NCBI GenBank assembly: GCA_018267955.1
Contig: JAFDXL010000008.1
Coordinates: 248,001 to 312,000, forward strand
Source: Bacteroidota bacterium
Lineage (GTDB): Bacteria > Bacteroidota > Bacteroidia > Chitinophagales > Chitinophagaceae
DNA length: 64,000 bases
Reading direction: 5' to 3'
How positions within the stretch are numbered: the first letter of the stretch is position 1; the number at the start of each line of letters is the position of its first letter. The notes beneath the pieces are model-generated. The model worked only from the letters and a program-made list of their open reading frames with translations, was not told the origin of the DNA and ran no database searches. This document shows positions 34,428 through 41,687 of the stretch, piece by piece. Made by a program: the position numbers and the translations under genes.

Positions 34428-35416
34428 TGAACGCTGCAATAACAAGATTGAAAATTAGAAATGAAGCTACAGGCGTACGAGTAGTAGCCCAAACTGTTCA
34501 GGAACACTGGGAATGTGGCTGGCAAGAACATGTTGCAAGAAATGACAAAGGAATTGATGGTGTTGTTATAATGAAGCATAAAGGCGTTGACTATGGTGTC
34601 AACGTAAATGTTCAAGTAAAATGTGGAGCGGGTTATATTTCCAGTATAAAAGACAACAATATTCGTATATCAATAGACGATGCTGTTGGTTTAGCTGAAC
34701 ACATTAAAAGATGGAAAATGCAGAATGAACCTGTAGTTCTTGTATTTGTAAACCCGTCTAAGCTGAAAAGAGATAAAAATGGAAATATTATTAAAGATAA
34801 ATACGGTAGATATGAATGGGTTGAAGACCGAAAAAATTCCAAAGCATGGTGGGTTAACCTAAAATCAGAAGATATTTACCCAGATAACACAAAAACAATT
34901 ATAGAAATCAGTAAAGAACAAACATTTGGGGAGCACTCTAAGAAGGATTTTGTTAAACTTATAGAGCCGTACGTACGTTCTAAAGAACTGCAACAAATTG
35001 TTTTAAACAATGACTCGGAAAAGCTTTTGCTGGTTGAAAATCTGAAGCAAAGTGCAAGAGCATTTTATACAAATTGGCGTAATACAGGTGGTAGTTATTG
35101 CAAAGCACTTAACTTACCTGTAATCATTTCACGACTTGGTTGGATACATATTAAACATAGCCGTAGAGGACGAGTTAGGAGAATAATTTCTATGAAGCAT
35201 TTAGGTGCAGCAAAACAAATTATTGAGGAATGTGAAACATGCAACTTAATATCGCAGATATATACTGTAGATTATATTGAACAAAAATATTTATTAAGGG
35301 CAAGAGTAAAAGGGAAGACTGGCGATAATGTGCTACAAGTAATACTAATAAAAAGAAAAAAACTGCATGACAATACTGTGAAGTGCTGGTTTTATAGTGT
35401 TCATAACCGGAAGTAA
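34427..35416 (+). CDS. DUF4365 (DREN-like) nuclease with an additional C-terminal domain, coupled to SPARTA
   Basis: A 329-aa protein whose first 150 residues match DUF4365, a PD-(D/E)XK-like nuclease: TVQEHWECGWQEH, then GIDGVVI (Asp44) and NVQVKCG (Gln63, Lys65). The same family, called DREN, is the effector of SPARDA short-Argonaute systems, where it is fused to APAZ. Here no APAZ is seen. The C-terminal part (about 215-329: GWIHIKHSRRGRVRRI, VILIKRK, WFYSVH) resembles RelE/EndoU-type (BECR) nuclease tails, by pattern only. The ATG overlaps the pAgo stop by one base (TAATG). It could be a second effector, a regulator of SPARTA or an independent toxin. Confidence 0.75.
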   Translation: MNAAITRLKIRNEATGVRVVAQTVQEHWECGWQEHVARNDKGIDGVVIMKHKGVDYGVNVNVQVKCGAGYISSIKDNNIRISIDDAVGLAEHIKRWKMQNEPVVLVFVNPSKLKRDKNGNIIKDKYGRYEWVEDRKNSKAWWVNLKSEDIYPDNTKTIIEISKEQTFGEHSKKDFVKLIEPYVRSKELQQIVLNNDSEKLLLVENLKQSARAFYTNWRNTGGSYCKALNLPVIISRLGWIHIKHSRRGRVRRIISMKHLGAAKQIIEECETCNLISQIYTVDYIEQKYLLRARVKGKTGDNVLQVILIKRKKLHDNTVKCWFYSVHNRK

Positions 35417-35534
35417 ATATGTACCCCTTCTTTAACGTACTATGTCAGTAGAGCTTTCGCCTAAAGCGATAAAATAGTCGAATACACACCTACCTCGCGG
35501 CTATAAACATGATGAAGTTAAGCTTTTTTAAAAA

Positions 35535-35795
35535 CTAATCATCCCAATCCTTTTCCTCAATAGGAGATTTTGGCAAAATATCGTGTAAACTACATCCCAG
35601 TTTATATGCCAGTCTGTTTATTTGATTTAAACTATAAGTGCTTGGGCTGTTAGGGCTTTCAACTTGTCCTATAAACCCACGTGTAACATCTAAGAATAAG
35701 GCTAAATCATCCTGCGAAAGACCTTGTTCACGTCGAACTTCTGCAATTTTATTAATTACAGCCATCTCAAACTTGGTCTTTTTCGGCGAAGCCAT
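35535..35795 (-). CDS. XRE-family helix-turn-helix regulator
   Basis: An 86-aa Cro/CI-type regulator when started at the ATG at 35795 (MASPKKTKFEM); the frame also opens at 35846, but that start lies inside the palindromic operator, so the shorter form is preferred. The HTH is NKIAEVRREQGLSQDDLALFLDVTRGFIG with the typical second half LNQINRLAYKLGCSLHDILP. It converges on the defence operon and is divergent from the secreted TonB_C-type gene. The perfect 21-bp palindrome at 35826-35846 lies between the two divergent starts and is the obvious autoregulatory site. Confidence 0.82.
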   Translation of the reverse strand: MASPKKTKFEMAVINKIAEVRREQGLSQDDLALFLDVTRGFIGQVESPNSPSTYSLNQINRLAYKLGCSLHDILPKSPIEEKDWDD

Positions 35796-35825
35796 ACACC
35801 AAGTAATAGAATAGCATAAATATTG

Positions 35826-35846
35826 TTGCTTAGTAATACTAAGCAA
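35826..35846. promoter_or_regulatory. Perfect 21-bp operator between divergent XRE and TonB_C-type genes
   Basis: Arms TTGCTTAGTA and TACTAAGCAA flank a single central A. It sits 31 bases upstream of the XRE ATG at 35795 and 27 bases upstream of the ATG at 35873, a classic position for a repressor controlling both. Confidence 0.75.
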
Positions 35847-35872
35847 TTTATTTTAGCTATAAATTTCACCAA

Positions 35873-36814
35873 ATGGAACGCCATAAAAAGAAGTGTAGCC
35901 GCTACAAGTTTGTAATCGCATTGTTATTAATCACTAATATGTTTAAAGGTTATTCGCAAACTAAAATTGAGCAGCGATTTTGGGATGAAGTAAAATTTAG
36001 GAGGATGTTGAAAGTAATGCCTGCAGGGCTTAATTCATGGTTGTATTCTATAGCGCAAGGTGCATCTGGCACAAGCTATACAGATGCCTTAGCAAGACTG
36101 GAAAGCATCGATAAGGATAAGGAACTTCAAAATGCAATTCTTATTGAAGCTTATTGTAATAATTATAGTAATAAGGAAAGCCTTAGATTCGTCCTTGCAA
36201 ATTTATGCGGTAGTTATGCGATAGCTAATCCAGTAAGCGATATAGTTGTTACAAAGTATTCAGCGAATAAAAAAGTGCAGTCAATAATACGGCAGCGTAA
36301 ACTGGATTACCAGAAGGAGCAGCAGATAAAGGCGGAGAAGAATGCCGCTGCAGAAAAGCAAGCTGAAAATGAAGCGAAGCAACGATTAGCATTAGAAGAG
36401 CAACAAAAAGTACAAAAGAAAAGGGAGGAATACGAAGAGGAATTAAAATGGCGAGCATCCTCGATTAGAAGTTGTTGGGTTAATCACCTATCCAAAAACG
36501 ATACGTCATTGCCAAAATATAAAGGGGGATTGGGTGCATGGGATCAAAATATTAAAGAGAATGTAGTTGAGTTAGCACAGCAGAAAGGGATAGATACAGT
36601 TGGTGAAATAATTATCGGATTTACTATAGATAGCAAAGGAGATGTTTCAAATGTAGGTGTTAAAAAAGGGCTGGGCACTCAACTGGATGACTTAGCTGTA
36701 AAATGTGTCAAAAACTCGTCAGACTACTGGCGGCCTGCGAAAATCGGTACTTATATCCCTAAGGCTGTGAATTTTGAAATGCTTTACACTATTTGGTATC
36801 AGCCAGCTCATTAA
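35873..36814 (+). CDS. Exported coiled-coil protein with TonB C-terminal-like domain
   Basis: A 313-aa protein with a basic N-terminus and signal-peptide or anchor helix (FVIALLLITNMFKGYSQ). It is followed by a helical domain (35-140) and a strong Glu/Lys/Gln-rich coiled coil (145-200: QQIKAEKNAAAEKQAENEAK). A TonB_C-like domain is at 235-313 (VGEIIIGFTIDSKGDVSNVG, then LDDLAVKCVKNS and W-x-P). TonB_C modules transmit energy to outer-membrane receptors or act in other envelope contacts. As cargo on a mobile element its role is unclear: envelope defence, phage-receptor interference or a passenger are possible. The divergent XRE operator suggests tight control. Confidence 0.72.
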   Translation: MERHKKKCSRYKFVIALLLITNMFKGYSQTKIEQRFWDEVKFRRMLKVMPAGLNSWLYSIAQGASGTSYTDALARLESIDKDKELQNAILIEAYCNNYSNKESLRFVLANLCGSYAIANPVSDIVVTKYSANKKVQSIIRQRKLDYQKEQQIKAEKNAAAEKQAENEAKQRLALEEQQKVQKKREEYEEELKWRASSIRSCWVNHLSKNDTSLPKYKGGLGAWDQNIKENVVELAQQKGIDTVGEIIIGFTIDSKGDVSNVGVKKGLGTQLDDLAVKCVKNSSDYWRPAKIGTYIPKAVNFEMLYTIWYQPAH

Positions 36815-37093
36815 ATTTATTCTAAAGCAGTAAGCCAAGATTAGAAATTTACAATTCAGGAGCTGTGCTTTTTTATTCCACTGCCAGCAATAACGCGATA
36901 ACAGACGTACTAAGCCATAATTGCCAATACTTGATTTGATGTAAAAGCATGCTTACTATTTAATAGTAAAACGGTGACGTTCTTTGACCTGTAGTTGCAT
37001 TTTAATATGTTTGCTAACACCAAGTTCTTTGAGATAAAATTTGAGTAAATAAACGAGCTTTTTGATGGCGTGGTTACGTTTTGGTTACGTGGC
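36815..37093. other. Gene-free right end of the element
   Basis: A 279-base AT-rich stretch before attR with no convincing gene on either strand. Its notable content is the pair of TGGTTACGT repeats (37071-37079 and 37082-37090), immediately inside attR. Confidence 0.6.
37071..37090. repeat. Two 11-bp-phased direct repeats at the right end
   Basis: TGGTTACGT occurs at 37071-37079 and 37082-37090, an 11-base period, three bases from attR. The left-end pair TGGGTAC at 26945/26956 shares period and consensus TGGKTAC, so both ends carry matching putative integrase arm sites. Confidence 0.55.
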
Positions 37094-37161
37094 AAAACAA
37101 AAAGCCCCTGCAAACCAGCGTTTACAGGGACTTTAAGAATTGGTTGTGTGCCCAGAACAGG
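37094..37161. repeat. attR: tRNA-Leu 3' end with terminator
   Basis: The right-hand copy of the 68-bp repeat. It contains the last 13 bases of the tRNA (37149-37161), the spacer, and the tRNA terminator on the minus strand: hairpin arms 37106-37115 and 37120-37129, 4-base loop, then a T5 run. Confidence 0.9.
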
Positions 37162-37232
37162 AATCGAACCTGCACTCCCTTGCGAAAACCAGATTTTGAG
37201 TCTAGCGCGTCTACCAATTCCGCCATCTGGGC
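37149..37232 (-). tRNA. trnL: tRNA-Leu (anticodon CAA)
   Basis: The minus strand folds into a complete long-variable-arm tRNA. Acceptor strands GCCCAGA and TCTGGGC pair fully, with discriminator A at 37149. The anticodon stem CUAGA/UCUGG encloses the loop CUCAAAA, giving anticodon CAA for UUG codons. A Leu-type variable arm (GGTTTTCGCAAGGGAG) and the T loop GGTTCGATTCC follow. CCA is not encoded. The gene remains intact; the element is inserted on its 3' side, and the terminator in attR still follows it. Confidence 0.95.
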
Positions 37233-37380
37233 AATTGGGCTACCGGGCGTGGTAGCTTGGGGCAGCAAATGTATTTATTCTTTACCGAATACACAAACGG
37301 TATTTTTCGCTTTTAGCAGTGATGTTATAACCGGTGCATCCGCAAATACCTTGTTATATTTGGCGCGTAAACTGATATCG

Positions 37381-38586
37381 ATGATTAGAATAGGACTGAT
37401 ACGGGAAAGGAAGTCGCCACCAGACACGAGGGTAGCATTAACACCGGAACAATGTGCTGCAATGATGCAGGGCAACCCGGGCCTGGAAATAATAGTGGAG
37501 CCATCGCCCAACAGGTGCTTCCCTGATGGTGCGTATGCAGAAGCCGGAATAACTGTGCAGGAAGACTTAAGCGGATGCGATATATTGCTTGGTATCAAAG
37601 AGGTGCCTGTAGATAAGCTGATGGAGGGGAAGACCTATTTGTTTTTCTCGCATACCAAGAAGAAGCAACCTTATAACCAAAAGCTGATGCATGCGCTGAT
37701 AGAAAAGCGCATCCGCATGATAGATTATGAATGCCTTACCCATGTAGATGAGCAGCGGATATTAGGCTTCGGACTGCACGCAGGTATTGTAGGTGCACAT
37801 AATGGCCTGCTTACCTACGGCAGGAAATGGGGCTTATACGACCTGCCCGCCGCACACAGCGTAGATAATTTTGCCGACCTGGTACGTGTATATGAGCAGG
37901 TAAAATTGCCGAACATCAAGATAGTGTTAACCGGCAGCGGTAAAGTGGCCGCAGGTATTATAGAAGTGATGACCCATATAGATGTAGAACCCGTAGAGCC
38001 CGAAGATTTTTTGACACACCAATACGATTATCCTGTGTACACGCATTTAAAAGGCGGCGACCTGTATGCAAGAAAGGATAACGATCTTTTTTCGAGGGAT
38101 GATTTTCATGCGAACCCTACGATATACAAATGTTTATTCAACAAGTATATACCGCAAACTGATATACTGATGAATGGAATTTACTGGGATGCGGACATTG
38201 CGAGATTATTTGAGAAAGCAGATATACAAAGAAACGATTGGCGGATCAGTGTGATATCTGACATCACCTGTGATATTGATGGTTCTGTTCCTATAAACGT
38301 TGGGGCTTCTACGATCGCAGATCCTGTATATGGCATAGAGCGGAAAACAGGTAACAAAACAGAACCATTCAGAAAGACCATGGATGTGATCGATGTGATG
38401 GCGGTGGATAATTTACCCAACGAATTGCCAAAGGATGCATCCCAGTATTTCGGTGTGCACTTCGAAAAATTTGTGCTGAAGGAATTATTGAGCGGCAATA
38501 GTGATGTGATCAGAAGGGCTACTATATGTGAAGAAGGCAGGTTGACGCCAGCCTATGAATATCTTAGCGACTATGCGTATAAGTAA
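37381..38586 (+). CDS. AlaDH/PNT-family NAD(P)-dependent oxidoreductase (saccharopine/alanine dehydrogenase-like)
   Basis: A 401-aa dehydrogenase. The N-terminal AlaDH/PNT catalytic fold is shown by MIRIGLIRERKSPPDTRVALTP and later FGLHAGIVGAHNGLL. The nucleotide-binding segment is IVLTGSGKVAAGIIEVM, a Rossmann GxGxxxxG variant. The late motif SDITCDIDGSVP and VGASTIADPVYG are characteristic of lysine-forming saccharopine dehydrogenase relatives. The true substrate is uncertain. The frame extends left to 37081 through the tRNA region, but the ATG at 37381 gives the conserved start. It is the first chromosomal gene to the right of the element. Confidence 0.85.
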   Translation: MIRIGLIRERKSPPDTRVALTPEQCAAMMQGNPGLEIIVEPSPNRCFPDGAYAEAGITVQEDLSGCDILLGIKEVPVDKLMEGKTYLFFSHTKKKQPYNQKLMHALIEKRIRMIDYECLTHVDEQRILGFGLHAGIVGAHNGLLTYGRKWGLYDLPAAHSVDNFADLVRVYEQVKLPNIKIVLTGSGKVAAGIIEVMTHIDVEPVEPEDFLTHQYDYPVYTHLKGGDLYARKDNDLFSRDDFHANPTIYKCLFNKYIPQTDILMNGIYWDADIARLFEKADIQRNDWRISVISDITCDIDGSVPINVGASTIADPVYGIERKTGNKTEPFRKTMDVIDVMAVDNLPNELPKDASQYFGVHFEKFVLKELLSGNSDVIRRATICEEGRLTPAYEYLSDYAYK

Positions 38587-38589
38587 AGA

Positions 38590-39501
38590 TCACTTTAATA
38601 TATCTGCCACTGCCTGCCTGATGGTGGGATATTGAAAATGGAATCCCGTGGCTGCAATTTTTTGACAGCTGACAGTGGCGCTTTTTAATACTTCGATGCT
38701 CATCTCACCCATAGCAAGCTTTAAGGCAGCAGCGGGTATGGGGATTGGTATCCTGATACCGCCAAGTGATTGTGCAATGGTTTGCATCATTGTTTTTTGA
38801 CTAACGGGTTGTGGCGCCACCGCGTTGTAAATACCATTCAGTTCAGCATGCTGCAGTGCAAATAAGATCATACCCGCAAGGTCGGCAACGTGTATCCAAC
38901 TGATGACTTGTCGGCCACTGCCAAGTACAGGCATTACGCCCCATTTTACAGGATTGGCAAACTGGGGAAATGCACCGCTTTCTTTGCCCAGCACTATGCC
39001 GAAACGAAATATTACGCGTCTCATTTCAGGTTCAATATCATTACTAACCTGCTCCCATTGCACACAAACATCGGAGAGGAAATCGTTGTATGGCGGTGCA
39101 GTTTCTGTAAACGGGCTATTGCCTTTATCAGGACCGTAGTAGCCTATAGCAGAGGCAGCTATAAAGGTTTTACAAGCAGGGGCATGCTCTTTAAGAAGCT
39201 TTACCAGGTATTGTGTTCCATCAACACGGCTATCCCTGATCTCTCTTTTTCTGTCTTTCGTCCATCGTTTATCGGCAATGCCTGCACCTGCTAAATGTAT
39301 AATGCCATCCAGTTGCCTGAATGCATTCATATCTGCAGCGTTTGAACCGGTATCCCACAATGCATAATCTATGAACTGCCGGGCAGTATGGCCTGCCACA
39401 TTCCTTGTAAAAATGATGACCTTGTAGCCATTGGAAACCAGATGGTTAGCAAGATGATTGCCTATAAAGCCTGTGCCGCCTGTAATGCCTATTGTTTGCA
39501 T
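38590..39501 (-). CDS. TIGR01777-type NAD-dependent epimerase/reductase
   Basis: A 303-aa SDR-family protein. The Rossmann motif is GITGGTGFIGNHLANHL at residues 5-21, the active-site Tyr is in AASAIGYYGPDKG, and the last 50 residues match the DUF1731 tail (PIPIPAAALKLAMGEMS). This group is close to the cell-division-linked SulA/YfcH proteins; the substrate is unknown. It is transcribed from the minus strand and converges on the dehydrogenase, four bases from its stop. An 141-base gap separates it from the small gene at 39643. Confidence 0.88.
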   Translation of the reverse strand: MQTIGITGGTGFIGNHLANHLVSNGYKVIIFTRNVAGHTARQFIDYALWDTGSNAADMNAFRQLDGIIHLAGAGIADKRWTKDRKREIRDSRVDGTQYLVKLLKEHAPACKTFIAASAIGYYGPDKGNSPFTETAPPYNDFLSDVCVQWEQVSNDIEPEMRRVIFRFGIVLGKESGAFPQFANPVKWGVMPVLGSGRQVISWIHVADLAGMILFALQHAELNGIYNAVAPQPVSQKTMMQTIAQSLGGIRIPIPIPAAALKLAMGEMSIEVLKSATVSCQKIAATGFHFQYPTIRQAVADILK

Positions 39502-39642
39502 GATAAAAGAACAACACCATTTGCAAAAATGTTGCTGACAAATATTAATTATAAAACGTTAGCCCAAAAATGTTAAAATTTTTTTACACACATACAATAA
39601 AGAGCGCACCACGTCGTTTTAGAATCAAAACAATTTTTCTAA

Positions 39643-39840
39643 ATGAGAAAACCTTTACTTAAGCAGTTTACCTACTTTACTTCCAAAGCTGATGATGTGA
39701 TGCCCGAAATTGAGATCCGCAATGAGCAATTTATCGACTTGGTACAGCAAATGAAGCCATTTTTACAGGAAGCGCAGGCAGATCTTTTACAACCAAGACA
39801 AGAAGCCTTAGCTGCATTATTCAAGAAAGCATTAAGCTAA
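39643..39840 (+). CDS. Small hypothetical protein (65 aa)
   Basis: A short, hydrophilic, largely helical protein (IRNEQFIDLVQQMKPFLQEA) with no recognised domain. Codon use and composition look like a real gene, and it fills an otherwise empty gap. Its stop overlaps the end of the convergent phosphoesterase by nine bases (39832-39840), which is unusual for two convergent genes. No promoter motif is clear. Function unknown; the alternative is an accidental open frame. Confidence 0.5.
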   Translation: MRKPLLKQFTYFTSKADDVMPEIEIRNEQFIDLVQQMKPFLQEAQADLLQPRQEALAALFKKALS

Positions 39841-41088
39841 TTCTATCACGGTGATTTCCGGGAGTATACCCAAACGGCCGGGATAACCAAGGAAGCCAAA
39901 TCCACGGTTTACGTACAACATCTGGCTGCCTTGTTGGTATAAGCCGGCCCATTCTTTGTATATATATTGCACGGGGCTCCATTTGAATCCCGGTATCTCT
40001 ACCCCCAGCTGCATACCATGCGTATGGCCGCTTAGTGTCAGGTCGATGTCAGAATACTCCGGCCTTACCTGTGCATCCCAATGAGAAGGATCGTGCGACA
40101 TTAATATCTTAAAAGGAATATTCTTTTCGGGAAGCCCGTTGTAGGCAAGGTCCATCCTGCCATATTTAGGGAAGCCGGCTTTTGCACCCCAGTTCTCAAT
40201 ACCTATCAATGCTATTTTATCTTCGCCCCGCTCCAGTATCACATGTTCGTTCATTAACAGGCGCCATCCCATTTCGCCATGCGTCTGTTTCAACCATTCC
40301 AGGTTGCGGGCCTTCGCCTCTGCCGATGGCCAATGCTCGTAATCTCCATAATCATGATTACCTAGAGTAGAGTACACACCTAAAGGCGCTTTCAGGCGAG
40401 AAAAAATATCGGTATAAGGCTGTACCTCGTCTGCTTTATTATTTACCAGGTCGCCTGTAAATAAAATGAGGTCAGGCTTTTCCTCCATAACAATGCGCGC
40501 GCCACGCTCTACCGCATGATGGCTATCAAAGCTGCCGCTATGAATGTCTGATATCTGTACAATGCGTAAGCCCCTGAATGCGGGTGGCAGATTTTTAAAA
40601 GATAACTTGATGCGATGTACCCTATAATTGTACCTGTTGGTAATGCCATATACAAAGGCGCCCAATACCGTTCCACCTATCAAAAGAGCGACCCTCTGCA
40701 TGAATACCGAGCGGGTGATGCCCTTGCCTGTTTCTATAGTAGTAGAAGAAACGATTTCAGTCTTTTTTGCAAAGAGACCGAATATCCATACAAAAAGCCT
40801 TCTCACCTCATCACCCAGCATTACCAGCGTTACCAGCAGCTTACCTACAATAAAACCAAGGGTGAAGGCAATATAGAAATTGCGTACCAGGTGTGGTATA
40901 GACGGCCAGTTGATGAAGCGGAACAGGAAGATGCCTGACCATGCTGCAATAGTGACACAGGCATAGATGGTTAAAGCAATAGTGCGGGCTGTGGATGGGA
41001 ATGTGCGAACCGCAGAACGAACTACTATAAAACTATAATATTCTATCAACGCAAAAATTCCCAGGAAGATGAGTAACCTCAAGGCCAT
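39832..41088 (-). CDS. Membrane-bound metallophosphoesterase
   Basis: A 418-aa protein with about four N-terminal transmembrane helices (residues 1-140) and a calcineurin-like phosphoesterase domain (150-418). The metal motifs are QISDIHSGSF (DxH), FTGDLVNNK (GDxxN), GNHDYGDY (GNHD), MSHDPSHW (H) and SGHTHGMQ (GHTH). The group resembles UDP-2,3-diacylglucosamine or YkuE-type phosphohydrolases that act on lipid or nucleotide phosphates at the membrane. The exact substrate cannot be told. The reductase gene lies upstream on the same strand, two bases before this ATG. Confidence 0.9.
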   Translation of the reverse strand: MALRLLIFLGIFALIEYYSFIVVRSAVRTFPSTARTIALTIYACVTIAAWSGIFLFRFINWPSIPHLVRNFYIAFTLGFIVGKLLVTLVMLGDEVRRLFVWIFGLFAKKTEIVSSTTIETGKGITRSVFMQRVALLIGGTVLGAFVYGITNRYNYRVHRIKLSFKNLPPAFRGLRIVQISDIHSGSFDSHHAVERGARIVMEEKPDLILFTGDLVNNKADEVQPYTDIFSRLKAPLGVYSTLGNHDYGDYEHWPSAEAKARNLEWLKQTHGEMGWRLLMNEHVILERGEDKIALIGIENWGAKAGFPKYGRMDLAYNGLPEKNIPFKILMSHDPSHWDAQVRPEYSDIDLTLSGHTHGMQLGVEIPGFKWSPVQYIYKEWAGLYQQGSQMLYVNRGFGFLGYPGRLGILPEITVIELA

Positions 41089-41090
41089 AG

Positions 41091-41591
41091 TTAAAAATTC
41101 AAAAATTCTTCAATTTGCTGCTCCACAGCTTTTGCTGTTGCCGGCCTGATAAAGCCACCCTGCATATCTACTTCTTCGTTGATACGGCTGATAGGTATTT
41201 TATTGTACAAGATGTGCATACGCATGTAGTGCAATATATTGGTCATGTGATCGAGCCCGCGGAGGTTGCCTGCACGGCCATCAGCCACACCTACCAGCAT
41301 AGCTTTTTTGTACCACCATACCTTGCGTATGTCTGAGTTGTCCATCATCAATTTAAGTATGCCGGGGAAGGAACCATTATATTCAGGCATTACCAGCACA
41401 AATTTCTCTGCAGGTACCAGGTATTCATTTTCTATTGCTTTCATTTCATCGCCACGTTCCCACACCTGCTTCCCCCTCAGGTCAAGCAGTTTTACATTGT
41501 CTGTTTTTGCCGATAAAAGTTGATAATAAAGGTTGGCTACCTTCAGCGTCATACTATCTTCCCGGTTGGTGCCGGATATAACTGTAATCAT
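41091..41591 (-). CDS. NADPH-dependent FMN reductase
   Basis: A 166-aa flavodoxin-fold reductase. The N-terminal FMN loop reads ITVISGTNREDSMTL (S/T-rich as in this family), and the second motif VMPEYNGSFPGILKLMMD binds the flavin and nicotinamide. Family members reduce quinones, chromate or azo compounds using NAD(P)H. The frame opens earlier at 41645, but the ATG at 41591 gives the canonical start and is preferred. Its stop is two bases from the metallophosphoesterase start, so the two are likely cotranscribed. Confidence 0.87.
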   Translation of the reverse strand: MITVISGTNREDSMTLKVANLYYQLLSAKTDNVKLLDLRGKQVWERGDEMKAIENEYLVPAEKFVLVMPEYNGSFPGILKLMMDNSDIRKVWWYKKAMLVGVADGRAGNLRGLDHMTNILHYMRMHILYNKIPISRINEEVDMQGGFIRPATAKAVEQQIEEFLNF

Positions 41592-41687
41592 AAAATGTTT
41601 GGCAAAGTTAGCAGGCTTTCCATTATTAGCACGACCTGCAGGCAATTGATTTGCTTATACAGGCATTGCGTTCGCTGATAAACAATT

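Larger units (their letters stand above)
26773..37161. mobile_element. Integrated element of about 10.3 kb at tRNA-Leu carrying a SPARTA defence operon
   Basis: The element is flanked by a 68-bp imperfect direct repeat (26773-26840 and 37094-37161, 65 of 68 identical, 10321 bases apart). The right copy covers the 3' 13 bases of tRNA-Leu and its terminator. Gene content is mobile in type: tyrosine integrase at the left end, excisionase-like HTH protein, DUF3987 protein, VirE_N/primase-like protein, defence operon, XRE regulator and a secreted protein. Its genes look clearly more AT-rich than the flanks. No relaxase, conjugation or capsid gene is visible, so it must rely on another element to transfer or be packaged. 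Confidence 0.9.

Noticed and set aside
31552-35416. Classification of the operon as a CBASS, Thoeris or SPARSA system
   Set aside because: No cyclase, no Sir2 domain and no ThsA-like partner are present, while the APAZ and pAgo features are clear, so SPARTA is the best fit.
36910-37113. Minus-strand open frame across attR
   Set aside because: It crosses the terminator and repeat, with no domain and no promoter.
37070-37255. Open frame across the tRNA-Leu
   Set aside because: It reads through the tRNA and its terminator, so it is an artefact.
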